From: Leifsonia aquatica H1aii | Lineage (GTDB): Bacteria; Actinomycetota; Actinomycetes; Actinomycetales; Microbacteriaceae | Assembly (NCBI RefSeq): GCF_000633535.1 | Contig: NZ_AYMR01000009.1 | Coordinates: 496,001 to 560,000 of the forward strand | Direction of reading: 5' to 3' | Length of the DNA stretch: 64,000 nucleotides | Shown here: positions 52,177 to 61,316 of the stretch, in pieces | Layout: every line of letters starts with the position of its first letter | Position numbering within the stretch: position 1 is the stretch's first letter | Made by a program: the position numbers and the translations under genes | Notes under the pieces: generated by a model | What the model was told of the DNA's origin: nothing | What the model saw: only the letters and a program-made list of their open reading frames with translations | Databases searched by the model: none

Positions 52177-54750
52177 GTGAAGGCCATCCGTAGATTCACC
52201 GTCCGAGCCGTCCTGCCCGAGAACCTCTCCGCCCTGGAGGAGTTGGCGGGCAATCTCCGCTGGTCGTGGCACGAGCCGACCAAGGAGCTCTTCGCCCGCA
52301 TCTCGCCGGAGTTGTGGCACCAGGTCGAGCACGATCCGGTCGCGCTCCTCGGCGCCGTCGACCCCGGCAGACTGGCCGAGCTCGCCTCCGACCAGGGCTA
52401 CGTCGACTGGGCGAACCACACCCGCGACGAGCTGCGGGCCTATCAGCACGATCCGCGCTGGTACCAGTCGCTGGGCGAGAGCGCACCGCGCACGATCGCG
52501 TACTTCTCCCCGGAGTTCGGGATCGCGGCGGCCCTGCCGCAGTACTCGGGCGGCCTGGGGATCCTGGCCGGCGACCACCTGAAGGCGGCCAGCGATCTCG
52601 GCGTGCCGCTGGTGGGCGTGGGGCTGTTCTACCGCGCCGGATACTTCACCCAGGCGATCACCCCCGACGGCTGGCAGCAGGAGACCTATCCGGCCCTGGA
52701 CCCCGACGGCCTCCCGCTGAGCGTGCTGCGCACCCCGGACGGCACACCCGTCGAGATCTCCCTCGCCCTGCCGGACGGCGTGCTGCACGCCCGGGTCTGG
52801 CAGGCGGCGGTGGGCCGGGTGCGGCTGCTGCTGCTCGACACCGACATCCCCGAGAACGAGGAGCGGCTGCGCTCCGTCACCGACCGCCTGTACGGCGGCG
52901 GCGGCGAGCACCGGCTGCTGCAGGAGCTGCTGCTCGGCATCGGCGGTGTGCGGGCACTGGAGGCGTGGTCCGAGCTGACCGGTGCTCCGGCCGCCGAGGT
53001 CTTCCACACCAACGAGGGCCACGCCGGCTTCCTCGGCCTGGAGCGGATCGCGAACCTGATCGGCGACGGTCTCAGCTTCGACGAGGCCCTGCAGGTGGTG
53101 CGCGCCGGCACCGTGTTCACCACCCACACACCGGTCCCGGCCGGCATCGACCGGTTCGACCGTCCGCTGGTCGAGCGCTACTTCTCCACCTCCCTCCTGC
53201 CGGGAGTGGACGTGCAGCAGGTGCTGGCGCTGGGCGCGGAGGACTACCCGGGCGGCTCACCGGACGTCTTCAACATGGCCGTCATGGGCCTGCGCCTCGG
53301 CCAGCACGCGAACGGCGTGTCGAAGCTGCACGGCGAGGTCAGCCGGCAGATGTTCAACGGCCTGTACCCGGGGTTCGACCCGCAGGAGGTCCCGATCGAC
53401 TCGGTCACCAACGGAGTGCACGCGCCGACCTGGACCGACCCGATGCTGCGCGCGCTCGCCCTGGAGCGCCTCGGCACCGACGACACGACCCATGCCGACT
53501 GGGCGAACGCGGGAGCCGTCGGCGACGCCGACCTGTGGTCGGTGCGCAACCGGATGCGCGAGCAGCTGGTGCAGGACGCGCGTCAGCGGCTGCAGGCCGC
53601 CTGGGAGGAGCAGAACCCCGGCGGTGTCGCCCCGGCCTGGATGAACGACCTCCTCGACCCGAACGTGCTCACGATCGGCTTCGCCCGGCGCGTGCCGACC
53701 TACAAGCGGCTCACCCTGATGCTGCACGACCCGCAGCGGCTGCGGAACATCCTGCTGCACGCCGAGCGCCCGGTGCAGTTCGTGATCGCGGGCAAATCGC
53801 ACCCCGCCGACGACGAGGGCAAGCGACTCATCCAGAAGCTGGTCCAGTTCGCCTCGGAGCCCGAGATCCGCAGCCGGATGGTGTTCCTGCCCGACTACGA
53901 CATCGGGATGGCGCAGCTGCTCTACCCGGGAACCGACATCTGGCTGAACAACCCGCTGCGTCCGCTGGAGGCCTGCGGCACCTCCGGCATGAAGGCTGCT
54001 CTGAACGGCGCGCTCAACCTGTCGATCCTGGACGGCTGGTGGAACGAGTTCTACGACGGCGAGAACGGCTGGGCGATCCCGTCCGCCGATGCCGCAGGCG
54101 ACGGGGCGGAGCGGGACGCGCTGGAGGCCGAGGCCATGTACGACCTCATCGAGCACCAGATCGCGCCGCGGTTCTACGACCGGGACGGCGACGGCGTGCC
54201 GACGGCGTGGGTCGGGCAGATCCGCCACACGCTCGCCACCCTGTCCCCGTCGCTGAGCGCGGAGCGGATGGTCCGGGAGTACGTCGAGCGGCTCTACATC
54301 CCGGCGTCGGGGTACGAGGAGCGGCTGAGCGCCGACGGCTTCGCCGCCGCCCGCGGGCTGGCCGCCTGGAAGGACCGGGTGCGCGCGGCCTGGCCGGGCG
54401 TCAACGTGGCCCACGTCGACGCGGGCGGGGTGGACGCCGTGCCGCAGGTCGGCGATCAGCTGCACGTGCGCGCCCTGGTGCACCTGAACGGGCTGAAGCC
54501 CGAGGACGTCGAGGTGCAGGTCGTCTTCGGCCGCAGCGTGGACGGCGACGACCTCGTCGACGTGCGGCACCAGCGGCTCGAACTCGATCACGGCGTGCCC
54601 GGCACGGACGACCCGGCCGTCGCGCGGGAGTACGTCGGTACCGTCACGCTCGCCTGGGCGGGATCGTTCGGCTACACCGTGCGCGTGGTCCCGGTGAACG
54701 ACCTGCTGCTGTCGACCGCCGAACTCGGACTGGTCTCCGTCGCCTCCTGA
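52177..54750 (+). CDS. glgP: Alpha-glucan phosphorylase
   Basis: An 857-residue alpha-glucan phosphorylase of the actinobacterial/archaeal subtype with a DUF3417-type N-terminus (LEELAGNLRWSWHEPTKELFARISPELW). Then YFSPEFGIAAALPQYSGGLGILAGDHLKAASDLGVPLVGVGLFY and HTNEGHAGF. The pyridoxal-phosphate lysine is in the segment ACGTSGMKAALNGALNLSILDGWW. It releases glucose-1-phosphate from glycogen-like glucan. GTG 52177 (VKAIRRF) is leaderless behind TAGGGT. Divergent from glgE. Confidence 0.96.
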   Translation: MKAIRRFTVRAVLPENLSALEELAGNLRWSWHEPTKELFARISPELWHQVEHDPVALLGAVDPGRLAELASDQGYVDWANHTRDELRAYQHDPRWYQSLGESAPRTIAYFSPEFGIAAALPQYSGGLGILAGDHLKAASDLGVPLVGVGLFYRAGYFTQAITPDGWQQETYPALDPDGLPLSVLRTPDGTPVEISLALPDGVLHARVWQAAVGRVRLLLLDTDIPENEERLRSVTDRLYGGGGEHRLLQELLLGIGGVRALEAWSELTGAPAAEVFHTNEGHAGFLGLERIANLIGDGLSFDEALQVVRAGTVFTTHTPVPAGIDRFDRPLVERYFSTSLLPGVDVQQVLALGAEDYPGGSPDVFNMAVMGLRLGQHANGVSKLHGEVSRQMFNGLYPGFDPQEVPIDSVTNGVHAPTWTDPMLRALALERLGTDDTTHADWANAGAVGDADLWSVRNRMREQLVQDARQRLQAAWEEQNPGGVAPAWMNDLLDPNVLTIGFARRVPTYKRLTLMLHDPQRLRNILLHAERPVQFVIAGKSHPADDEGKRLIQKLVQFASEPEIRSRMVFLPDYDIGMAQLLYPGTDIWLNNPLRPLEACGTSGMKAALNGALNLSILDGWWNEFYDGENGWAIPSADAAGDGAERDALEAEAMYDLIEHQIAPRFYDRDGDGVPTAWVGQIRHTLATLSPSLSAERMVREYVERLYIPASGYEERLSADGFAAARGLAAWKDRVRAAWPGVNVAHVDAGGVDAVPQVGDQLHVRALVHLNGLKPEDVEVQVVFGRSVDGDDLVDVRHQRLELDHGVPGTDDPAVAREYVGTVTLAWAGSFGYTVRVVPVNDLLLSTAELGLVSVAS

Positions 54751-54755
54751 GCCGC

Positions 54756-54814
54756 CCGAGGTTCACGTCGTCGCCCCCATTCCGGCGGAATGGGCGCAAC
54801 GACGTGAACCTCGG
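54756..54814. terminator. Long inverted repeat between glgP and the convergent membrane gene
   Basis: Two 28-bp arms with two mismatches around a 3-nt loop, ending one base before the convergent stop codon. It serves as a bidirectional terminator by position. There is no T-run. Confidence 0.75.
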
Positions 54815-55351
54815 CTAGGCGGCGAGCAGGGGGAGCGCCATGAGAGCGGTCGCGGCGGCGCCGAGGGCGGCCTCCGCGCGCGGGAGCGGCGGCAGCGGGC
54901 GACGCAGTGCGATGAGCGCCGACCCCGCCGCGAACGCGAGCGACGCGATCCCGAGTGCGAGGAGCACCGGCAGCGCGTGGGCGGCATGGGCTCCGCCCCC
55001 CGCTGTGCCGGAGTGGTGGGTGCCCGTCGTGGCGACGAGACCCGCCATGAGCACGGCCTGGAGAGCGCGATGCACGGCCATCGCCCGCGACGGATGGGCC
55101 GGGCTCCGCTCTGCCGGCGGCGTGCGCAGGCGGCCCGCCAGCGCGGTTGCCAGCGCGACGAGCACCAGCACAGCGGACCAGGCGATCGGTGCGAGCACCG
55201 GGTGCGGCAGCAGCATGGTGTCGGCCATCGCCGCGAGCATCGCCACCATCCCGGACCAGGCCAGCGGCGAGCGGCGGTCGGCGCCACCCGCGACGCAGCA
55301 TGCTCCCAGCGCGGCCGGGAGCATGCTGCCGAGGTGGAGGGCCTCGATCAT
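54815..55351 (-). CDS. His/Met-rich membrane protein coupled to the amine oxidase
   Basis: A 178-residue protein with five or six hydrophobic helices. Potential metal ligands lie in or near the helices: HLGSMLPAALGACC, MVAMLAAMADTMLLPHP, HRALQAVLM and a His-rich loop (TGTHHSGTAGGGAHAAH). ATG 55349-55351 overlaps the amine oxidase stop as ATGA, so the two are translationally coupled. Resembles the DUF5134-type actinobacterial membrane proteins in length and composition (recollection only). A copper-handling role for the oxidase is inference. Confidence 0.75.
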   Translation of the reverse strand: MIEALHLGSMLPAALGACCVAGGADRRSPLAWSGMVAMLAAMADTMLLPHPVLAPIAWSAVLVLVALATALAGRLRTPPAERSPAHPSRAMAVHRALQAVLMAGLVATTGTHHSGTAGGGAHAAHALPVLLALGIASLAFAAGSALIALRRPLPPLPRAEAALGAAATALMALPLLAA

Positions 55352-57402
55352 CCGTGGTGGGCGTGGTCGCCGTGGTGGGCGTGGTCGCCGTGCGGGTGTC
55401 CGCCATCCTGCTGGCGCGCGTCGTGCGTGTCGTTCGCGTGGGCGTGCTGGCCGGGCGCGCAGTGTGCGGGAGCCTCGGCGGGCACGTTGAGGGCGGGGTT
55501 GCGGCCGAAGAACCCGTACGGCTTCAGCGTGAACCGCGCACGGTCCACGGGCATGACCGGCCAGTCCTCGACGCGGGGGAAGTGGGTCGGGCCGAACGTG
55601 TGCCAGAGCACGATGTCCTCGCCGTCGAGCGAGCGGTCGGCGGCCATGTAGGCCGGCAGGCCGTCGCCTCCGGGATTCTGGTTGACGAACTCGCCCGCGG
55701 GGTAGCGCTCGTCGCTGGCGTACTGGGTCACCCAGACCTGCTTGGTCGTGAAGGCCGCGCGGGCGGTGACCCTGGCGGACGGGTCGGCCATCAGCGTCGG
55801 GTTCTGCTCGGCGTGCAGCACATACCCGGTCGGCTGCCCGAGCCGGTTGGTCTTCTCGGTGTTCACGATGTGCCAGGTGCGGCCCACGGAGGCGTCGGCC
55901 AGACGGGCGCCGTCCGCTTCGCTGGCGATGCGGGTCGCCTTCCGGGTGAAGGCGTTCCCGTACGGGTTCGTCGCGCTGATCGGCAGCCGCACCGCGTCCA
56001 CCTCCTCGACCGCGTTGGCCAGCCCGTCCACCATCATGTCCAGGCGGGCCGAGAACAGGTGCTGGTGGTAGGGCGCGCCGAGTCCGGGCGCGACCTGGCT
56101 CGCCGTCGCCGACCCGTCGACGTAGGCCGAGGTGAACAGGATGCCGGTGAGCTTGGCCTCGCACTCGATGGTGCCGTCCAGGTAGAGGTACCAGTAGAAG
56201 CCGTAGTCGTAGTTGCCGACCGTGGTGAAGAACGAGACGACGAGCCGCCGCGATCGCCGCACCTCGTCGGCCGAGGTGAACAGGTCGGTGTGCTTCCAGA
56301 GCGTCCCGTCGTCCTCCTCGTGCAGGCAGATCGCGTTCTCGATGGTCTTGGGCCGGCCGAACTCGTCGGAGAGCACCGCGTCGAAGTACCGGATCTCGCC
56401 CAGGCAGTCGCAGCCGAGCGTGAGGGAGTTCGCGAACCGGCCGAACAGGTACTCGCCGGTGTCGAAGTAGTTCTGCCAGTACCGCGTGGGCGACGGGTCG
56501 GCGTACGGCACGACCATCTCGGCGATGGAGGCGCGGTAGATCACGGGGCGCACCTCGCCGCCCCGATCCGGGTCCGCGAAGGCGATGTCGCGCAGGATCA
56601 GCCCCTCGCGAGCGTCGAAGCCGAGGGAGAACGACCAGTTCGCCCACGTGACGGTGTCGCCGTCCACCGAGAAGCTCGGTCCCTCCGGCTGCGTGATGGA
56701 GATCGGCTTGAGCGAGTCGAGCGGTGCGGGCCGCTCGGCCTCCAGGTGGAAGTTGCCCGGCTCCTCCGGCACCGGCAGCTCGAACGCGTCCACCACCTGG
56801 GTGACCTCGCGGGCGATCACGTCGACGTAGGCGCAGAGACCGTCGACGGGGTGCGCCCACGGGTGGTCCTCGGCGTGGTCCATGCGGAAGGCGAAGACGC
56901 GGATGATCCGCCGCCCCTCTTCGCCCGGGAGGTCGTACGACCCGGGGGAGAGCGGGGCGTAGACGACCTGCTCGGCGGTCAGGCCGCGCTTCTGCAGGGC
57001 CGCCAGCCACCCGGCGTCGGCGACGAGGATCCCGCCGATCGCCTCGAACTCCTCCTCGAGGATCGGCACCTGGCCCCGCGAGCCGTCGATGGGGACGAGG
57101 GCGACGACCTCCCCGCGCGTCAGCGAGACGGCCGCGTCGACGCTGGCACCGGTCGCCACGTCGAGCAGCAGGAGTCGCGCCTCGCGATCGGGCGCCGGGG
57201 CGTCACCGGCCCGGGCGGCCAGCACGTCGGCCTTGTCGGGTTCGAGGAGGCCGACGTAGACGAAGCGCGTGGTGTCCGTCACGGCCCCGGCGTCGCGGAG
57301 GATGCGCACCGCAGCCTCGATCTCGGCGGCGGTCAGGCTGGAGAGCGGGCCGGAGGCCGCTGTGTCGTCGTCGGGCAGGGTCAGGGGAAGCTCGGTGGTC
57401 AT
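55348..57402 (-). CDS. Copper-containing primary amine oxidase with His-rich C-terminal tail
   Basis: A 684-residue copper amine oxidase (primary amine + O2 + H2O to aldehyde + NH3 + H2O2). The topaquinone precursor is Tyr398 in VGNYDYG. The catalytic base is Asp314 in YFDTGEY. Copper ligands are His446 and His448 (YHQH) and His607 (THFPRVEDWPVMP). N2 and N3 domains precede the beta-sandwich. There is no signal peptide, so it is cytoplasmic. The last 38 residues hold 12 His (HGDHAHHGDHAHHG), an extension not part of the family core. ATG 57402 has AGGAG 11 nt upstream; in-frame GTG 57411 is too close to it. It lies between two transporter genes and a coupled membrane protein. Confidence 0.95.
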   Translation of the reverse strand: MTTELPLTLPDDDTAASGPLSSLTAAEIEAAVRILRDAGAVTDTTRFVYVGLLEPDKADVLAARAGDAPAPDREARLLLLDVATGASVDAAVSLTRGEVVALVPIDGSRGQVPILEEEFEAIGGILVADAGWLAALQKRGLTAEQVVYAPLSPGSYDLPGEEGRRIIRVFAFRMDHAEDHPWAHPVDGLCAYVDVIAREVTQVVDAFELPVPEEPGNFHLEAERPAPLDSLKPISITQPEGPSFSVDGDTVTWANWSFSLGFDAREGLILRDIAFADPDRGGEVRPVIYRASIAEMVVPYADPSPTRYWQNYFDTGEYLFGRFANSLTLGCDCLGEIRYFDAVLSDEFGRPKTIENAICLHEEDDGTLWKHTDLFTSADEVRRSRRLVVSFFTTVGNYDYGFYWYLYLDGTIECEAKLTGILFTSAYVDGSATASQVAPGLGAPYHQHLFSARLDMMVDGLANAVEEVDAVRLPISATNPYGNAFTRKATRIASEADGARLADASVGRTWHIVNTEKTNRLGQPTGYVLHAEQNPTLMADPSARVTARAAFTTKQVWVTQYASDERYPAGEFVNQNPGGDGLPAYMAADRSLDGEDIVLWHTFGPTHFPRVEDWPVMPVDRARFTLKPYGFFGRNPALNVPAEAPAHCAPGQHAHANDTHDARQQDGGHPHGDHAHHGDHAHHG

Positions 57403-57416
57403 GGTGCTCACGTCTC

Positions 57417-58919
57417 CTAAGCGCTGATGGTGTCGATGATGTTCTCGTAGGCGTCGCGCTTGCTGCGGCGCAGGACGAGGGCCTGCACCACGCCGATCAC
57501 CGGGAAGGCGAGCATGGCGGCGAAGAAGACGATGGAGAGCGGCCCGAGCACCGGAGTGCCCTGCGCATCCACATCGCCGATGAGGAGGGGGAAGTTGTCG
57601 ACGATGATGATCGTGACGCCGATCAGTCCGATCAGCCCGATCACGGGAGCGATCACGGTGCGCCAGAGACCGGCGCCGGTCTTCTTCCTGCCGAAGTAGA
57701 CGATCACCGCCAGGCAGGTCAGCGCCATCAGGACGACGATCGCCAGCGTCGCGATTCCGCTGAACCAGGTGAAGACCTGCAGTACAGGGTCGAGCCGGAA
57801 GAGCGCGAACACGACGATCAGCACCGCGGCGGTCGCGGTCTGCACCAGCGACGAGACGTACGGCGACGAGTGGGTGCCGTGCACTCGGCCGAGCCGGGCC
57901 GGGAGCACCGAGGCGTTCGACATCGAGTGCTGGTAGCGGGTGACGACGTTGTGGAACGACAGCACGCAGGCGAACAGGCTCGTGATCAGGAGCACGTTCA
58001 CGATCACGCCGCCCACCGACCCGAGGTAGTGCACGGCGGTGTTGACGATGAAGCCGCCGGTGTCCTTCGCCACCACGTCCACGATCTGCGCCGGGCCCCA
58101 CCCCATAACGAGCGCCCAGGAGGCGAACGTGTAGAAGACGCCGATCGCGATGACGGCGATGTAGGTCGCCCGCGGGATGGTCTTCTCCGGCTCCTTCGCC
58201 TCGTCACGGAAGATCGCCGTCGACTCGAAGCCGATGAAACCGGCCAGGGCGAACATCAGGCCGATGCCCGGCGAGCCGGAGAGCACGGTGCTCGGCTCGA
58301 ACGGCGCCGCCGACAGTCCGTCCGCCCCGCCCGTGCCGATGATCACCACGCTGAGCACGATCACGATGCCGACCTCGGCGATGAGCAGGACTCCGAGCAC
58401 GCGGGAGCTCAGCTCGATGTGCCGGTAGCCGAGCACGCCGACGAGGGCGACCATGGCCAGCGAGTACAGGTACCACGGCACGTCGGGTCCGTGCAGCGCC
58501 ACCACCGACGACGCCAGAGTCGCCCCCAGATAGCCGTAGACCGCCACCTGGACGGTCGTGTACGTCAACAGGGCCAGATACGCGGCGGCGAGACCGAGCG
58601 GACGCCCCATCCCGTAGCCGACATAGGTGAAGAAGGCCCCCGGGCGCGGGATGAACCGGCTCATCGCGCTCAACCCCACCGCGAAGAACAGCAGGATGAT
58701 CGCACCGATCGCGAACATGCTGGGCACACCGGCGCCGTTGCCGAGCAGGACGGCGACCGGGAAACCGCCGCCGATCACCGTGAGGGGAGCGGCCGCTGCG
58801 ACCACCATGAAGACGATCGAGCCGACGCCGAGCCGGCCCGAGAGCTGCCGCGACGCACCCGCGCCGCGGACCGCGAGCGGATCGCCGAGCAGAGCCTGAG
58901 GCTCCTGTGCTGCGGTCAT
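57417..58919 (-). CDS. APC family amino acid/amine permease (1)
   Basis: A 500-residue transporter with about twelve helices, starting GVGSIVFMVVAAAAPLTVIGGG in helix 1. It has the unwound helix region GFIGFESTAIFRDEAKEPEKTIPRAT in helix 6, as in APC amino-acid and amine permeases. Encoded 14 bp upstream of the amine oxidase on the same strand, it probably imports its amine substrate (inference from context). ATG 58919 follows GGAGGAACTC. Confidence 0.92.
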   Translation of the reverse strand: MTAAQEPQALLGDPLAVRGAGASRQLSGRLGVGSIVFMVVAAAAPLTVIGGGFPVAVLLGNGAGVPSMFAIGAIILLFFAVGLSAMSRFIPRPGAFFTYVGYGMGRPLGLAAAYLALLTYTTVQVAVYGYLGATLASSVVALHGPDVPWYLYSLAMVALVGVLGYRHIELSSRVLGVLLIAEVGIVIVLSVVIIGTGGADGLSAAPFEPSTVLSGSPGIGLMFALAGFIGFESTAIFRDEAKEPEKTIPRATYIAVIAIGVFYTFASWALVMGWGPAQIVDVVAKDTGGFIVNTAVHYLGSVGGVIVNVLLITSLFACVLSFHNVVTRYQHSMSNASVLPARLGRVHGTHSSPYVSSLVQTATAAVLIVVFALFRLDPVLQVFTWFSGIATLAIVVLMALTCLAVIVYFGRKKTGAGLWRTVIAPVIGLIGLIGVTIIIVDNFPLLIGDVDAQGTPVLGPLSIVFFAAMLAFPVIGVVQALVLRRSKRDAYENIIDTISA

Positions 58920-59006
58920 GAGTTCCTCCAAGGGGGAGAGGGGAAGAGGATGGGTGCGGCCAGTCTCGCCACGGGGTGTTGCGCCGTCGTTCCGCCCGCG
59001 TGAAGG

Positions 59007-59022
59007 TTCGGCGCTCGCCGAA
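59007..59022. promoter_or_regulatory. Palindromic operator candidate in the APC/APC divergent gap
   Basis: TTCGGCGCTCGCCGAA is a perfect 16-bp palindrome centred in the 201-bp divergent gap 58920-59120; a half-match ATTCGGCGG lies at 59040-59048. With an IclR-type regulator encoded downstream, this is the best candidate for its binding site. Confidence 0.5.
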
Positions 59023-59120
59023 TGGGACGACGGTGTCGCATTCGGCGGTCACGATCCCGTGACGCGGCGGAAACCCGGGCGCAACACGCGCGACGTAGCC
59101 TCGCGAGCGAGGAGCATCCC

Positions 59121-60620
59121 GTGACAGCACAGCCACCCGTGACGGCCCTGAGCCGGGCGATCGCCGATCCGCGACCGGTCGACGGACTCGCCGTGCGCTC
59201 GCCGATGTCCGGCCTCGACCGACGGAGCCTGGGTTTCGTCGACGTGCTCGCGCAGTCCGTCGGCGCGGTGGCCCCGTCGGCCGCCGCGGCGACCTGCCCC
59301 GTGCTCGTCGCGGCGCGGGCGGGATCCGGGACGCTGCTGGCCTTCCTGCTGGCGGCCGTGCTGATGGCGCTGGTCGCCCACGCCGTCAACCAGTTCACCC
59401 GGCGGATGGCGGCGACAGGGTCGCTGTACACGTTCGCGGCGCGCGGGCTCGGAGTGCGCACGGGCTTCGCGACCAGCGTCGCGATGATCGTCGGCTACGG
59501 CTTCGTGGCGATGTTCGCCCTCCTCGGCGCCGCGTACTACACGCTCACCCTGCTGTCGCACACCTCCCCGGGCCTCGCGGGCTCGCGCGGGCTCGTCCTG
59601 CTGCTGCTCGTCGCCTTCGGGGGGCTCTGCCTTCTCGTGCTCTGGCGCGGCATCCGGCTCTCCACCCGGGTCACGCTCGTCATCGAGCTGCTGTCCATCG
59701 CGGCCATCCTGGTGCTGATCGCGGTGCTCCTGGTGCGCGTGCCCGGCACGTCGTTCTGGAGCGTCGCGCTGCCCAGGGACGTCGGCCTCCCTCAGCTCGC
59801 CGCGGGCACCACCGTCGCCGTGACCGCGTTCGTCGGGTTCGAGAGCGCCGCGACGCTCGGAGCGGAGTCGCGGCGGCCGTTCGCCACCATCCCGCGCACC
59901 ATCCGCTGGACCGTCATCGCCGCCGGGGTGCTCTACCTGCTCTCCGCGTACACGCAACTCGCGGGCTTCGATGCCCTCGGCGGTGAGCTGGCGTCCAGCG
60001 CGAGCCCGGTCAACGACCTCGCCGCGCGCGCCGGGGTCGAGTGGATCGGCCTGCTCCTCGACGGCGCGCTCGCCTGCTCGTTCCTCGCCTGCGCCCTCGC
60101 CTCGACGACGGCTCTCGCCCGGGTGCTGTTCTCGCTCGGCCGCGAGGGCATCGCGCCCCGGGCGCTCGGCCGCACCCATCGCCGCTTCCGCACCCCGCAC
60201 ATCGCCCTCGCAGTCGGGCTCGGCGCCGAGGTGGCCGTGCCGGCCGTCCTCGTCGCCGGCGGGATGGGCGCGTGGCAGGCGATGGGCGTGATCGTGGTCT
60301 GCGCCGCGGCCGGCTACATGACCGCGTACGCCCTCGTCTGCGTCGCCGCGCCGTTCTTCCTGCGGCGGATCGGCGAGCTGACCGCCGGGCCCGCCGTGAC
60401 GGCGGGGATCGCCGCCGCCGGCCTGATCGGGGCCCTCGGGCTCGATCTCGGGCTGGAGGCGGCAGGCCCGCGGGCGCTCGCGGTCGTGCTGCTCGCGGTC
60501 GTCGCGGTGATCGCTGTCGCGCTCTTCCTGGTCTGCCGGCGGAGGCGGGCAGAGGCACTCAGCCGGATCGGGCTGTACGACGAACCGACGACGGGGGACG
60601 TGCTCGGCGGGGCACCATGA
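59121..60620 (+). CDS. APC family amino acid/amine permease (2)
   Basis: A 499-residue APC transporter: VDVLAQSVGAVAPSAAAATCPVL in helix 1, FVGFESAATLGAESRRPFATIPRTI in helix 6, and FSLGREGIAPRALGRTHRRFRTPHIA in loop 8-9. Distinct from the other permease at sequence level. GTG 59121 follows GAGGAGCATCCC. Overlaps the IclR gene as ATGA, so permease and regulator are co-expressed. Confidence 0.92.
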   Translation: MTAQPPVTALSRAIADPRPVDGLAVRSPMSGLDRRSLGFVDVLAQSVGAVAPSAAAATCPVLVAARAGSGTLLAFLLAAVLMALVAHAVNQFTRRMAATGSLYTFAARGLGVRTGFATSVAMIVGYGFVAMFALLGAAYYTLTLLSHTSPGLAGSRGLVLLLLVAFGGLCLLVLWRGIRLSTRVTLVIELLSIAAILVLIAVLLVRVPGTSFWSVALPRDVGLPQLAAGTTVAVTAFVGFESAATLGAESRRPFATIPRTIRWTVIAAGVLYLLSAYTQLAGFDALGGELASSASPVNDLAARAGVEWIGLLLDGALACSFLACALASTTALARVLFSLGREGIAPRALGRTHRRFRTPHIALAVGLGAEVAVPAVLVAGGMGAWQAMGVIVVCAAAGYMTAYALVCVAAPFFLRRIGELTAGPAVTAGIAAAGLIGALGLDLGLEAAGPRALAVVLLAVVAVIAVALFLVCRRRRAEALSRIGLYDEPTTGDVLGGAP

Positions 60621-61291
60621 GCGCCATCCCCGAGCTGAGCGGCCGCCAGCCCGGCGCGGTGCACAGCGCCCTCGCCGTGCTCGAGGAGGTGGCGCGCTCC
60701 GGGCCGGGGATCACCGCCCAGCAGATCTCGGTGCGCCTGGGGCTGCCCCGGGCGACCGCGTACCGGCTGCTCAACCTGCTGGTGCAGGACGAGTACCTGG
60801 TGCGCATGCCGGACCTGCGCGGGTTCGCCCTCGGCCGCAAGGTGGCCGAGCTCGCCGATGTCGCCCAGGCGCAGGACGCGGCAGCGACCGCGCGGGCGGC
60901 CGTGACCGACCTGCGCTCCCACATCCGTGGCGGTGTACACCTCGCGGTGTATCGGGACGGCCGGGTGGTGCCGGTCGACGTCGACCCGGACTTCCCGCTC
61001 TCCGACCCCAAGCGCATCGGCAGCGATCTGAGCGTCTCGGCCCTCGGCCGGCTGCTGCTGGCGGAGCAGGCCGCGCGCACCGTCCCGTCACCCACCCGCT
61101 ACACGACCCAGGAGGGGGAGCTGACGCCGGGCTTCGGCTGCCTGGCGGTGCCGGTGCGAGGCGAGGACGAGCGCCTCATCGCCGGGCTCGCGCTCGCCCT
61201 GCCGGCTGCCCGGCTCGCCGACCGCGACGGCCTGGTCTCGCTCGTCGCCGACACGGCGGTGAGGCTCGGCTCCCTGCTGCAGCGGGTGTGA
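60617..61291 (+). CDS. IclR family transcriptional regulator
   Basis: A 224-residue regulator. The winged-helix domain is in residues about 10-70 (AVHSALAVLEEVARSGPGITAQQISVRLGLPRATAYRLLNLLVQDEYLVR). A GAF-like effector domain follows, shorter than usual (IclR proteins are about 250). It probably controls the divergent permease/amine oxidase genes through the palindrome at 59007-59022 (inference). Translationally coupled to the upstream permease. Confidence 0.92.
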   Translation: MSAIPELSGRQPGAVHSALAVLEEVARSGPGITAQQISVRLGLPRATAYRLLNLLVQDEYLVRMPDLRGFALGRKVAELADVAQAQDAAATARAAVTDLRSHIRGGVHLAVYRDGRVVPVDVDPDFPLSDPKRIGSDLSVSALGRLLLAEQAARTVPSPTRYTTQEGELTPGFGCLAVPVRGEDERLIAGLALALPAARLADRDGLVSLVADTAVRLGSLLQRV

Positions 61292-61316
61292 TGCGGAGAC
61301 CGCAAACGCGTGCGGC

